Source: Pseudofabraea citricarpa
Taxonomy: Eukaryota; Ascomycota; Leotiomycetes; Helotiales; Dermateaceae
Reading direction: 5' to 3'
DNA length: 64,000 nt
Assembly: GCA_029641185.1 (NCBI GenBank)
Contig: JAPWGK010000001.1
Location: forward strand, 1,748,501-1,812,500
The position numbers and the translations under genes are program-made. Positions within the stretch are counted from its first letter, which is position 1; the number at the start of each line of letters is the position of its first letter. Of the stretch, positions 35,760 to 46,334 are shown one piece after another. The notes under the pieces are model-generated. The model saw only the letters and a program-made list of their open reading frames with translations, searched no databases and was not told where the DNA came from.

Positions 35760-38700
35760 ATGTCTGTTGCCCTACCCCAGAGCTCTGCCATCTCTCTCGC
35801 TGTCCCCCATACCCAGAACACCGCACCGGTCCTCGAGTATCGATGCCTCTTCACCAAGGACCTGCGCCAGAAGCAAAAGCGATGGCAAGATGGGAGACTC
35901 AAGCTTCACACCTTCAACAAGCGGGTGATGGTCTACGATGAGAGATCGAATAATGTCGGTGATACATATTGGCGGGAAGATCATGATCTAGAAGGCGAGG
36001 AACTGGAGCTTGAGCGGGGGGCAGCGCTGATACAAGTTGGCGAGTTTCTTGGGAAGAGAGAACAAGATCTCACTGAATTGGTGGATAAGAGGGCAAAGGA
36101 GAAAGAGGAGCGACGTGCAGCCAGAACGGCCTCATCGCCAGCACGACCTCAGAGTGCTGCGACACCTGTTGGATCACATCTACGCCCAAAAGCACTTAAT
36201 GCTGTAATCGGAACCCCGACTGGACACTACGGGAGGGCTGTGATCCCAACAACCACACCATTTGAAGAGAGGCAACTGTTGCGCGGTGCTAAGAATGACG
36301 AGAATGATAATGGCAGACCTGCGAAGAGGAGAAAGCAAATGCGATCTCCTCCCAGCAAAAGTGGCTATGCTCAAAATTTGTTCGGTCCTTCCATGACTCT
36401 ATCGAGACCACCTAGCTCAGCAACATCAAGTTATGTTGTAGCAAGACCTCTACTTCATCGCCCAAACATTAAGAGCATTGATTTAACAGGGGAGGAAGAC
36501 AACTCAGGTAACCTTAGACCGGGGCTAAGAGATAATGGGCATCCTCCAATAATCAAATCCAATCGGCCGAAGATGAAAAAGAATTCCGCTCCTTCTGCAA
36601 GCAGCACATATGCTGGAAATCTCACTGGGGTGGCTCTTACACTGTCAGCTCCAAGAGCCTTACCAAGCATGAATACTGCGGCTTTTAGCAGTAAGGCAAC
36701 TAAGAAAGTTGCACCGCAACCCAAACTATCAGATGACGAAGACATTTCTGTCGAAATTGACTTACCGAATAAATCATCCAATACCATGCCCAGGAAAACC
36801 AAACCGACAAATTCATCACGGCCTGCCTCCAAGCCATCCCGGACTGGACCTTTCTTGTCATCTTCACCACCCTCTAAAGGCCAAGCAACTCCTCTGGCAA
36901 CGAATGAAGATAAATCTACCTTAAAACATACTATACCACAGTCTACTTTGCGCATCAAAGCTCGGCCACGAAAGCAAATGATGATGCTTATGGAATTTCC
37001 CGGCTCTCGTGGATCCTCCAAAAAGTCTTCGGATTCAATGCCCTCCAAGAGACCAGCATCAAAGCCTGTTGTCTACGAACCGGAGCCATCTCAGGCGACT
37101 GCGAGATTAAATTCATTTATTCAAAATCAAGACGAGCGTTTACAAAAGCGCTTGAAGAGTCGACATGTTGAAGCAACACCTGAAGATCCAATGTCTTCGT
37201 TGTTAGATTGTGGAATTGATCATGAAACCATCGATGCCCTTCTAACACGACGTTCGAATTCGCCGCCGTCTCTGGGTATTGTGAGTTCGTCAGTAGCCTC
37301 TAAAAAAGCGGAATCCATAGAGCAATTGGTTTCAGATTGCGAAGACTCCAATGAAGTAGCCGAAGTCCCCAGTTCTCCAGAAACCACATCCGAAGCAACA
37401 ATCTTCCCAGCCAAGAACGATCGAGCAGCTTCTCTACATTGTATCGATGCACGTGAAAACAGCAGAAGTGGAGGCATGGTAAACGCAAAACAGAGCGAAC
37501 ACTCAAAAGCTAAACGCTTCGAGGCCCGGAAAGCAAACGCTATCACAGAACTGTTTCAAAAGACGCCGTCTGTAAATCGAGAGGTTGCTAGTTCAAATAC
37601 TATAAAAGACATGGTTAATGATAAGATGCAATCCGATACAGAGCCACGCGAACTTATGAGACTTCGAAAAGACAGAGAAGCCGCACAAAGACTGGCTGAA
37701 GAGGAACAGTTAAAACTGCTCAGGCTTAGGCAAGAACTTGAAATTGCACAAAAGAAAGCTCATGAGGAACGAGAAGCTCAAAAAAGGCATCAGCAAGCAG
37801 TGGAGAAGGCAAATGAAGAGGCAGCACGCCAGAAAGCGCTCGAGCAAGAGAGGCAAAGATCAGAGCAGATGGTCATTGAACAAGCCGCACGCCAGTTGGC
37901 TCTTGAGCAAGAAAGACGAAGTTTGGAGTTAGAAAATCAACGCAGAATTGAGAAGGAAAGGGAGGATGCGGCTCGACAGCAAAAACTAGAAGAGGAAAGG
38001 CAGAAACTAGATGAAGAAAGGCAAAAATTGGACAATCTGCGTCTTGAGATAGCACGTCTTGAAAAAGAAAGGCAAAAAGAAATTGCAGCTCGAGATAAAA
38101 GACTTGAGGAAGAGCAGCGGGCCGAGATGGTAAGGCGGGAGGAACTCGCAAGGATTGAGCGAGAAAGAGAGATTGCCGCAGCTCAGAAGAGAATTGAGGA
38201 GGAGAAGGAAGCTGACGAAATGCGAAAAGAGTTGGCTGCTCTTAGGAGAGAAAAAGAACTTGCAGCGGAACAGAGGCGACTGGAAGACATACGCCGAGCT
38301 GAAGAGGAACGGCAAAGGGAAGAGGATGAGCGCTCTAAGCGTCAAGAATCCCAGCGAAGGAGGGACGAGGAGCAGCGGTTTGACAAAGCACAAGCTCTAA
38401 CAGAGAATAAAGCTACAGAGATACGAGGCAGCAGTACCTCCGGCGATACCATCCTGCCCAGATCGTTTGGTGCTTCCAAGAACAAATTTGCACGGGCGAG
38501 TAATGTTGCACTCCCACCGCACCTTGACAATGCCATTTCATCTTCAACAGATCGATTTCGAAGAATGATACAGCCATCGTCCCGACCAACGATGAGTACA
38601 TCTTTAGAGCAGTCGGCCCAGATAATAAGCCCTACCGAACGTTCGAAGGATCTGCCCAGTTCAGAACATACTTCAAGGAGCTTTAACGCCGACACACCAG

Positions 38701-39026
38701 TCGAAATTGCTTCAAATAGCCTGAGAAGCTCCAGCGGTCGAGCTAGATCTGTGAATGGGTTGAATAACAGCTTCGAAGGGCCAAGTATTGGAAATGCTTC
38801 CATGACGGTTGGGGTCACGAAAGCATTCAAGCTGTCTCGGCCAACCCGTGGAGAAGCTACTAGCAAGGCAATCGAGGGCATGCAGCCTCCACGGGGAGCT
38901 GGAAGTAGCCTTTCGATGAACGATACTAGTGGGGATCAACCAGTCCAATGTTTCCGAAAGCCAACGCTTAGTGGGCCCTGGAGCCGTGAAGCATTCGATT
39001 TATTTCCATGGCGACCACCACCTTGA
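35760..39026 (+). CDS. Mte1/Dbl2/ZGRF1-type DNA repair factor (DUF2439) with long coiled coil
   Basis: Single exon, 1088 residues. Residues about 25-100 match the DUF2439/ZGRF1 N-terminal domain (EYRCLFTKDLRQKQKRWQDG, KLHTFNKRVMVYDE, GDTYW, GAALIQVGEFLG). A long disordered, basic Ser/Pro-rich region follows. From about 630 to 885 a continuous charged coiled coil runs with many EEERQK/ERER repeats. The C-terminus ends GPWSREAFDLFPWRPPP, a short motif I recall from fungal members. In yeast Mte1 and fission-yeast Dbl2, this domain recruits the Mph1/Fml1 helicase to D-loops and stalled forks. The coiled coil is much longer than in the small yeast protein (about 260 residues). Confidence 0.82.
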   Translation: MSVALPQSSAISLAVPHTQNTAPVLEYRCLFTKDLRQKQKRWQDGRLKLHTFNKRVMVYDERSNNVGDTYWREDHDLEGEELELERGAALIQVGEFLGKREQDLTELVDKRAKEKEERRAARTASSPARPQSAATPVGSHLRPKALNAVIGTPTGHYGRAVIPTTTPFEERQLLRGAKNDENDNGRPAKRRKQMRSPPSKSGYAQNLFGPSMTLSRPPSSATSSYVVARPLLHRPNIKSIDLTGEEDNSGNLRPGLRDNGHPPIIKSNRPKMKKNSAPSASSTYAGNLTGVALTLSAPRALPSMNTAAFSSKATKKVAPQPKLSDDEDISVEIDLPNKSSNTMPRKTKPTNSSRPASKPSRTGPFLSSSPPSKGQATPLATNEDKSTLKHTIPQSTLRIKARPRKQMMMLMEFPGSRGSSKKSSDSMPSKRPASKPVVYEPEPSQATARLNSFIQNQDERLQKRLKSRHVEATPEDPMSSLLDCGIDHETIDALLTRRSNSPPSLGIVSSSVASKKAESIEQLVSDCEDSNEVAEVPSSPETTSEATIFPAKNDRAASLHCIDARENSRSGGMVNAKQSEHSKAKRFEARKANAITELFQKTPSVNREVASSNTIKDMVNDKMQSDTEPRELMRLRKDREAAQRLAEEEQLKLLRLRQELEIAQKKAHEEREAQKRHQQAVEKANEEAARQKALEQERQRSEQMVIEQAARQLALEQERRSLELENQRRIEKEREDAARQQKLEEERQKLDEERQKLDNLRLEIARLEKERQKEIAARDKRLEEEQRAEMVRREELARIEREREIAAAQKRIEEEKEADEMRKELAALRREKELAAEQRRLEDIRRAEEERQREEDERSKRQESQRRRDEEQRFDKAQALTENKATEIRGSSTSGDTILPRSFGASKNKFARASNVALPPHLDNAISSSTDRFRRMIQPSSRPTMSTSLEQSAQIISPTERSKDLPSSEHTSRSFNADTPVEIASNSLRSSSGRARSVNGLNNSFEGPSIGNASMTVGVTKAFKLSRPTRGEATSKAIEGMQPPRGAGSSLSMNDTSGDQPVQCFRKPTLSGPWSREAFDLFPWRPPP

Positions 39027-41132
39027 AAATAGGTCATCAAATGTGCTGTCTTAGACGGCCATGTTGAATGATTTCAATCAATACATAAAATCCAGGCTGC
39101 TGCTGATGTGCAACACCCTGCGGCTGGCGGGCATTGTAGTTGGCCGTGGTTCAGTTGGAGAAGGTAACCCGGAATCTGCGTCAATGGACAAAATGATTGA
39201 TACTCCAGGCGTCAAGGGTGGAAGCGCATCGTTCTGGTCAAATATTTGAAGATGGTATAGATACACATTAACAGATCCCGCTTGCTCTACTACGAGTCTT
39301 GGGAGACATGGGATTGATTGAGGGGGCTTCAATGCACTTCTTTTGGTAATTACCAGGTTTCATTTCGACAAACAGGGACCCGTCAAGATGCAAGTGAATC
39401 TACTGTAATGCCAGATTTTGACGATGCTCGTGGACTTGATATTGTGCATGTGTACAGTACAGAGTCGGCATATGCCCCAACAGCATGGATGGGCCGTCTT
39501 GTGTTCGATGTCCTCTAGGCGAAGAACTACACTACTCAGAACTTCAGAAGTCAGGCCACGGCAGTGGGCGAGTCACGATTCCCGATCGCAGGGAGTCTCA
39601 TCGGGTGCCAGTGAAGTGGGTAAGCATACTGTAAGCATCGCAGAAAGACTTCACATGTGACTCTCAGCTCCTGACAGCCTTTTGCTTGTGAGAAAGGTTA
39701 TGTGGTTTTGCATTGTGTTATGCTTTCGAGGGTGGTTTTGCTTTTGTAGTTTACAGGTAAGGCAGATCGGTAATCAATTGGCTTTGTACTGAGATGCCCA
39801 GTGTAGATAGATAGCTGACGAAGGGATTTTGGCGTGGGGGGGAAAGAAAAAGAAGAAGAAAAAGAAGCTACAGGACAGTATCGAAGAGCTACCGAAGCAA
39901 GCAGAGTTCCATGGAAAAGATTCCGGGCCGATAGGCCGGTGCCATGATGCCATGTGGTGTCCCTGGGTTTTGGTGGTTCGAGAGGCAAAGCTCAGGCAGA
40001 GCATTACTCGCGGTGATACAGTTGGTAGGACTGAGCCATTTTGGATGAGCCAAAGCTTGAACTATGGAAGAAGAATTTGATCGACGAGACGTGTCCCAAT
40101 GATGATGATGCATCTGAGCTGTCAATGTAGCAGCCACGTCCTCATTGAGCAGCTGGCCATCAGCTGAGTCAAACTCATATGTATGTACCTGAGGTACGGT
40201 ATTGGATTGGGAGTGAGCGGTGTCGTGGTGTCGAGGTGTCGAGGTGTTGTCCTGTGGATTGGACCAACCAGCCTTACAGGATTAGGCTGGAGCCAAGGGA
40301 GTCGGCGTAGTTTCAGTGGGTTCAGTGGGCGGGATTCTAGAGTTAGTGACGTGGTCGGTTGTGCGGGCCCTGAATATCACTCCGCAAGGGGCACCCGGCA
40401 GGGGGGAGAGGCTGCCAGGGGGGGGGGGGGAGGCGCCGGGAAGCCTGGGAAGCCTGGGAAGCCTTAATGATCCTCTGAACGAGACACCTGGAATACCTAC
40501 CTACAATCCTACAGTACAGTACAGTACAGTGAATGGCCCCCAAACTGCCCCCCTAAACTACCGTGTACTCTCCCCCCCTCCCCTCCACCCAACTTCCCAA
40601 GACGTGCGTGTATCGATTGCCCGGACCGGCCCTTCCAGCTCGAGCATCCCCCCCCCAAATCCCCCCAAATCCCCCACTGGGGCCTGGCCTGAACACATCA
40701 GAGACGCAGGAAAGCCACCGAGCACGACCGAACAACCGGGACAGGCCAGGGACAGCACATACAGTACTCTACTGTACTCTACCTACTGTACTTTTGTTCC
40801 TTCCCTTACTTTAACACTACTGTATCGCCCGCCTACCTACCTGCCCGCCCGTCTGTCCCCTTCTCGAACAACCCTCTCTGCATCAACATCTGCATCTGCA
40901 TCTGCAATCGAAACGTGCGCATATCTTCCTTGTAACACTCTTTCACATGCACCCACAACACACACAACATCTACACCCTGCGCAGTAGTAGATTCCTGCC
41001 TTTCCCCCCTTCCCACAGAATAGGCTACGACTTGCGCGCCTCGTTCTTCAACATCCCGACACCTACTTATTCAACAAAACGTTGAAATCCATGGCCATAC
41101 CATAACTACCACCCCCCCAATTCAACTCCAGC
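39027..41132. other. intergenic region with homopolymer and simple repeats
   Basis: No protein-like frame. It contains an A/G tract at 39841-39868, 13 consecutive G at 40418-40430, three copies of GGGAAGCCT at 40438-40464, and ACAGT x4 at 40511-40530. From about 40550 the sequence is C/T-rich with poly-C runs, probably promoter and a long leader of the gene at 41133. Confidence 0.55.
40418..40530. repeat. cluster of G13, (GGGAAGCCT)3 and (ACAGT)4
   Basis: Three different simple repeats within 113 bases: G13 at 40418-40430, a 9-bp unit three times at 40438-40464 and a 5-bp unit four times at 40511-40530. The G run could form a quadruplex with the nearby GGGG groups (40388, 40401). It lies about 0.6-0.7 kb upstream of the gene at 41133. 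Confidence 0.8.
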
Positions 41133-42722
41133 ATGTCTAAGCAGCCTTCCGATTCATTTCTTCCATCTGGCGCAATGGAGTCGCCGCATCGAGAGTTCGG
41201 TCCAAGCCGCAGTGGATCTCACGTCCCTCGCACAATGCCAGACTACATTCCCTCACCTACCTCCCACGACACCCCGAAACCTTACTCGCCTTCTCCTCTA
41301 CACCACACGCCCAACGGTCCCCCATTATCTCCCCCCAAGACGCGATCTGGATCCGCCGAGAACAGCACCGCAGCGCTGGTAGAGAATTGGAGGGCGTACT
41401 CACGCAGGCTAACGAGCCAGTTTGAAGGCGAGAGAAAACAGATGTTGGCAGATAGGGATCGCATGGAAGAACTGTGGAAGGAGGAGCGGGGGCTATGGGA
41501 TGATGAAAAAAGTATTTTGATGGACAAGATCTCACAACTCGAGTCGCAATTGGAAAAGATCAGTACCCAGCTTAGTACAGGCTCAAACAGTCGAATCTTG
41601 TCGCGGACCGGCAGTCAGAGGAGAGCACCAACTTCAGGAACAATATCCGCCGCCTTCGCAAGCCCTGGCAGCATTGATGGAACGGCTGCAAAAGCCGTAC
41701 CGCAGGAGTCGGGACGCAATGCGGATGGGAGTGCGTATTACGCTCCGGCACCACAAAACCCATCTCGAACATTTGATACGTCAGAGAGCGATCATATAAG
41801 AGTTGATGACCTGACTGCACCCCGAGAGGATCCAATTCGAGTCACATCCAGAGAGCTCACCTCTTCTGATTTTGGTGTGCAATCTCCACCAGCCGAGTTA
41901 TCCTCGATTCCGGAAACACCGGTCGAGACAATAGATATTTCTCATATCCAGCCCGGACTGGAGGGTGTCCCCATCAAGGCCTCAGCCGTAGCGCCATCCT
42001 TCGCCGCGAAGGTGCTTTCACCAAATTCATCCCTCTCGCCAGCGAAGCTCTCGCCAAGTGTCAGACCTCCCGCACGAGACGTAACCAACCAATATCGCAG
42101 TGCTTCTCACGATAAAAAACCATCAGCACTAGATGTAATCAAGGCCCCCATAGACCATCGTCTGACAATGCACGCTGGTCATACACCAAACCACTCCATC
42201 TCAAACTTCTCATTGATGAACGAGAGTGGCCATGCAACGCCTATGCAAACGGATCAGTTGGAGGATGAGGTCGATGCTAATGACGCACCTGGATCATCCG
42301 GACGAAGTGACGAAGCATATGGGGAAGCTGATGACGATCCAGAGCTTACAGGCACATTGGGACTTAGCCCAGAAATCACACCCGAAGGAAGCAGATTTCT
42401 TGCCAAATTGACCGAAAGGTTAGAGGAAGTACAGAAAAGCGGAAACGCTTCTCCAATAAGTGGAGGCACTTCTCCGGTTTCTGGTGCAGTAGAAGCTTAC
42501 AACCAATGGAAAGTGAACGAGCCAAGAACCAGAGATAGCTTGGGCCTTTTTCTGAACGAGTACATGGGTCCGAGAACGGAAAATGAGAACGCGAATGCGC
42601 CAACTGATGAAAATCAGACTACGAAAGAGGAACCCGTTGCTGATGATGAATCAAGCGAAAACGAACCGGCCATAAAACTGAAGCCGTCAATGAATTTCGG
42701 CAAGCCAATGGGATCGCTATGA
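41133..42722 (+). CDS. unrecognised Ser/Pro-rich coiled-coil protein
   Basis: Single exon, 529 residues from the first ATG after a long CT-rich leader. The first 75 residues are Ser/Pro/His-rich. A coiled coil at about 80-145 (WRAYSRRLTSQFEGERKQML...LWKEERGLWDDEKSILMDKI, in parts) is rich in Trp and charged residues. The remainder is disordered with many SP/TP sites, an acidic stretch near 385-400, and a short ordered motif near 440-495 (LAKLTERLEEVQ, VEAYNQWKVNEPRTRDSLG). Codon use and composition argue for a real gene. I do not recognise the family; the many SP/TP sites suggest regulation by proline-directed kinases. Confidence 0.72.
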   Translation: MSKQPSDSFLPSGAMESPHREFGPSRSGSHVPRTMPDYIPSPTSHDTPKPYSPSPLHHTPNGPPLSPPKTRSGSAENSTAALVENWRAYSRRLTSQFEGERKQMLADRDRMEELWKEERGLWDDEKSILMDKISQLESQLEKISTQLSTGSNSRILSRTGSQRRAPTSGTISAAFASPGSIDGTAAKAVPQESGRNADGSAYYAPAPQNPSRTFDTSESDHIRVDDLTAPREDPIRVTSRELTSSDFGVQSPPAELSSIPETPVETIDISHIQPGLEGVPIKASAVAPSFAAKVLSPNSSLSPAKLSPSVRPPARDVTNQYRSASHDKKPSALDVIKAPIDHRLTMHAGHTPNHSISNFSLMNESGHATPMQTDQLEDEVDANDAPGSSGRSDEAYGEADDDPELTGTLGLSPEITPEGSRFLAKLTERLEEVQKSGNASPISGGTSPVSGAVEAYNQWKVNEPRTRDSLGLFLNEYMGPRTENENANAPTDENQTTKEEPVADDESSENEPAIKLKPSMNFGKPMGSL

Positions 42723-43507
42723 CTAGACCATCATATCGAGACGTCCACCAAATTTGCTTTGCGAGGATTTCATCACTCCAATCATTAAATTTCATTATAC
42801 TACACAATCATTCATTTCAGGGAAGGGCGTAACCAAACGGGACTGGCTGGTATCAGGCGTTGAACTCCTTTCAACATCAGACGCTTCATTATACCCTTAA
42901 AAACTTCTTGTGTCTTTCTTTTCACCACAAAAAAACGGGCGGCGGCTTGGGCAAAAAAACAGCAAAACGGCATATCTGGGCAAGGACCAAAAGCACTTTT
43001 TTTTTTACTATCACAGCGAGCAATAAGTTTTACAGTAGCATTGGTGTTTGGCATCTGGTGGCACAGGAGGAGAGGGATTGAGGAACAATCAAGAATGCAA
43101 GCAAACAACACAGCGGATAGACCAAGTCTATTTTCTTTCTTTTCATGCTTCAGCCCAGACAGGCGAAAACAAGCACACTCATACACACAAAAGATGTCAC
43201 TTTTTTCATTTGTCACTTTGAATACCCCCTTTCACGTTTTTCTTGGAGCATAGAGAGTTGGATGGAACTCGGGAAGAGCGAAGATCAGTTTGAGCCGATC
43301 GAGGATACGTAGAGGACTCAGGAGAGAGTTCTTGTTAGTTTTAAGATTCAGATACCCCCTCAGCACTATTAGTCTTCAGAATGAAGAATTGTTTTACCTC
43401 GTGCTATATGAAGTTTGTTTAATGTGTAGATCGACTTTGGTCTGCTGTTACAGTTCAATGAAAAGCGGAAATAAATTGACGTATCACGTGGTAGTGAGAG
43501 GGATGAG

Positions 43508-43517
43508 TACCTAGGTA
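43508..43517. promoter_or_regulatory. TACCTAGGTA palindrome, copy 4
   Basis: Perfect copy about 430 bases upstream of the SMP-like gene; extends to GTACCTAGGTAC, a 12-bp palindrome. Confidence 0.6.
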
Positions 43518-43792
43518 CTTTTAGGTGGATTAAGTGTACTGTTGCAATCAAGAATTTGATTGAAAGCAAAGCCTTCCCAGATGAAGTGCTTCTAGTCTCC
43601 TACAATAGATAATAGAAAGTTGAGATAAAAGTTCGATGGATTGTTGTTGTCTGATTGCAATTCTTGCAAACAACTTTAAACAACAACCTGAAAACTTTGC
43701 TACTGGAAATCCAATCTGCTCTTCACAAACAATTTGCTCGCTCATGGAAACCAGTTTTGGATTGCTAACGCCCATTAGAACAAGGTACTGTC

Positions 43793-43800
43793 TATAAATA
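43793..43800 (+). promoter_or_regulatory. TATA box of the SMP-like gene
   Basis: TATAAATA lies 145 bases before the ATG at 43945, followed by a CA/CT-rich leader. A consensus TATA box at this spacing fits a stress- or stage-induced fungal gene. Confidence 0.5.
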
Positions 43801-43944
43801 CCACTGGATGCACCACTTCTCTTCTCATATCATCACATCTTCAATTTCCAATACATCATAAGATCTCATTCAACCGTTCAATTGGACCCAACCTCATCCG
43901 AACTCTCTCTGCAAATTTCTCACGTCGAGAAAAGCAAAAAGAAA

Positions 43945-44242
43945 ATGTCTTCCAACACCGAATCCAAGACCCCAATGACCGGCAATGCAGCCTCCCGAAT
44001 CCAGTCCACAACTGTAAGTACTTCTTCTACTCCATCCTATCTCCAACCATACACAGACCCTGACCTTGTTTGACGAGCAGGCCAAATCTGGTGGTAATGT
44101 AGGCTCCGGTGGCTTCCCTGCTCGTGCTCAGGCTGCAGCTGCCCACAATGCCAACGATGCTGCTAGTGGAGGTGGAAACGGAGGAGGTCAGAACAAGGGA
44201 GCTACTGGAACTCCTGCTCCTACCACTCCTCGTAATAAGTGA
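43945..44242 (+). CDS. small SMP/LEA-like stress protein
   Basis: Two exons, 43945-44013 and 44081-44242 (67-bp intron), encode 76 residues. The protein begins MSSNTESKTPMTGNAASRIQ, then AKSGGNVGSGGFPARAQAAA, and ends in a Gly/Asn/Pro-rich tail. The TPMT..AASRIQS...GGFPARAQ pattern resembles the seed-maturation protein (SMP) repeat, a LEA-type disordered motif found in many small fungal proteins linked to spores and desiccation. It has no signal peptide or membrane segment. Function is inferred from family resemblance only. The gene is short enough to be missed by ORF calling because its first exon is only 23 codons. Confidence 0.72.
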
Positions 44243-45367
44243 TTGTTGTCGACGTGGCTCGGAAAGCACTGCATGGTAGCTGGGTTGGGCTTAGTGGTGT
44301 TTTGGTGTGAATGAATGATGGAAATTGAGTGGCGGGGGATCGGAAATTTGTTTGATTTGGATTTCGAGCTCGAGTATTTATGATCTGCTCCTCATGAGGG
44401 ATCATCGTATTTCAGTCAACTAAAACTCGATCCATACGAATTGTTCTCCTGAAGGCGTGAGAGTAGAATGTGAGGTTGGGTTTGTGACTGGCCATGCTCG
44501 CTTAAGAGGTCGACCACAACTGCGTCCTTTTACGGAGGACATACTCCGTATTCCCTTATAACTTCCGAAGAGGTGCATTGCTTCGAATTTTACCCTAGGA
44601 TTATCTATCCAGCTCTCTTCCTTCGACTACTCCCGCCAACCTAACTATACAACTAGCAACAAATATCAAGTCACTCGTCACGGTTCCCCTGTTGGAGACC
44701 CTTCTTCGCCATCTATATTAGATATGCCCTTTCCCCTGACGAAATTACCTGACACAAAGACACCATAATTAGATACTCTTGAGAAATGGAAGGTCTTTAC
44801 TTCTGAACTGCCATCCGCTTTAGATGATTGTACTTTTATAGCAACGCCCTCATCTGTAAAGAATAACTTTAGACCGAAACACCAATAGTTGTGTACCTCT
44901 TCGCTCGAGATTGGAATAAAGCCTAAAAGACTGGCCGATACCATAATGAGGTCATGGTCACAACCAAAAATATCTTGTTGATAAAACATCCAGAACTCAA
45001 CCGACGCACATCGGCCTCGCTTATTTCGGGTCGGCCGAAGGCTTTTTCGGCGGTTCTTGGCAGAGAGTAATGGCATTTTCAGGAAGAGATCTGAATTGCT
45101 GCCATTGAAACTAGCCGATGGGAAAAAAGGGAGATAATTCCTTAAGCCCGATGTCGTGATTGACCGCAAATTATTAGCTTTTGTCATGCAGGCATGACAC
45201 CGAAACCCAGAATCTTACGTCGCGTAGATAGGTATATAAGTACTCGGCTGGGACGATACCAAGCACGAAATCCAAACCAACAAGCATAATTAGATCTACG
45301 ACATTGTTCCTTCAAAGTACACGAGTTCATCACTTCATTCCAATCCACCTCAATCAAGATAAGAACC
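44243..45367. other. intergenic region before the SDR gene
   Basis: No plausible gene on either strand. The minus-strand frame at 44678-45187 (169 codons) is the longest, but lacks family features. A TATA box precedes the SDR gene. Confidence 0.45.
45233..45240 (+). promoter_or_regulatory. TATA box of the SDR gene
   Basis: TATATAAG lies 135 bases before the ATG at 45368, at normal spacing for an inducible fungal promoter. Confidence 0.45.
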
Positions 45368-46334
45368 ATGGCTCCACAAGTCTGGCTGATCACAGGAACA
45401 ACATCCGGCTTCGGCGCACATTTTGTCAAGAACCTACTCTCGAGAGGAGACAAGGTCATTGCCACGGCACGAAGCGTAGAAAAGATCTCTCAATACAAGG
45501 CTGCTGGTGCTTCGGTTCTGAAATTGGATCTATTCGCCGAGCAGGCCGAATTCAACAAGATCGCCGAGGAAGCCATTGCCATTCATGGACATGTAGATGT
45601 TGTCGTCAACAATGCCGGGTACTCTCATTTTGGTACCGTTGAAGAAGATAGGTACTTATCTCTCCATGATGACTGCATCTCCCATATTCGACTACATATC
45701 GCTGATCCTGTCTAGCCGCGAGGACTGGATCAAGCAATACCAAACCCATGTATTTGGGACCATCGGCGTAGCAAGAGCATTCCTCCCCCATTTCCGCGAT
45801 CGCAAAGCTGGAACCTTTGTGTTCCTGGGCTCGACTGCTGCATGGGAAGGGATCCCTACTCTTGGAGCATATTGCGGTTCTAAATCTGCTCTGCGAGGTG
45901 AGTTCTAAGCACGAAGGACTTCTGAACACAGGTGGTTGATAAACTCTATAGGGGCCGTGGAAACTTTGAAGCTCGAAACGAGTCCGTTCGGAATTCGGAC
46001 CCTGCTCGTGGAACCTGGATTCTTCAGAACAGAGCTTCTGAACGCCGACAATACCGTCTACATCGATACGAAGATCGAGGCGTATGAGCCTCTTACGAAT
46101 GCGTTATATACTCAATTCAAGGGTGCACACCAACAACAACCTGGAGATCCCGCGAAAGGTGTACAGCGCATCGTTGACGTTGTGAAGGGTGAGAATGGTG
46201 CCGCTGGGAAGGAATTCCCCGTTAGCTTGGCTCTCGGTTCAGATGCTGTGGATCAGATTCGAAAGAAGTGTCAAGAGACTCTGAAGCAACTGGAAGAGTG
46301 GGAGGCTGTGTCATCCAATACGAACTATGATTAG
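45368..46334 (+). CDS. short-chain dehydrogenase/reductase (classical SDR)
   Basis: Three exons (45368-45651, 45716-45897, 45952-46334) give 282 residues. It shows the Rossmann nucleotide motif TGTTSGFG (9-16), the NNAG motif near 80, the catalytic Ser in LGSTAA and the YCGSK catalytic Tyr-Lys pair; the PGFFRTEL segment after the active site is usual for the family. An Arg after the second strand (ATARS) favours NADP(H). Such proteins reduce ketones or oxidise alcohols of small molecules. The substrate is unknown, and no biosynthetic partner is next to it. Confidence 0.9.

Larger units (their letters stand above)
42723..43944. other. intergenic region before the SMP-like gene
   Basis: No coding frame. 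It holds poly-A/T runs near 42930-43010, one TACCTAGGTA palindrome at 43508-43517 and a TATA box at 43793-43800. Confidence 0.5.

Noticed and set aside
44678..45187. 169-codon minus frame upstream of the SDR gene
   Set aside because: Mixed composition without motifs; it crosses sequence that looks like the SDR promoter.
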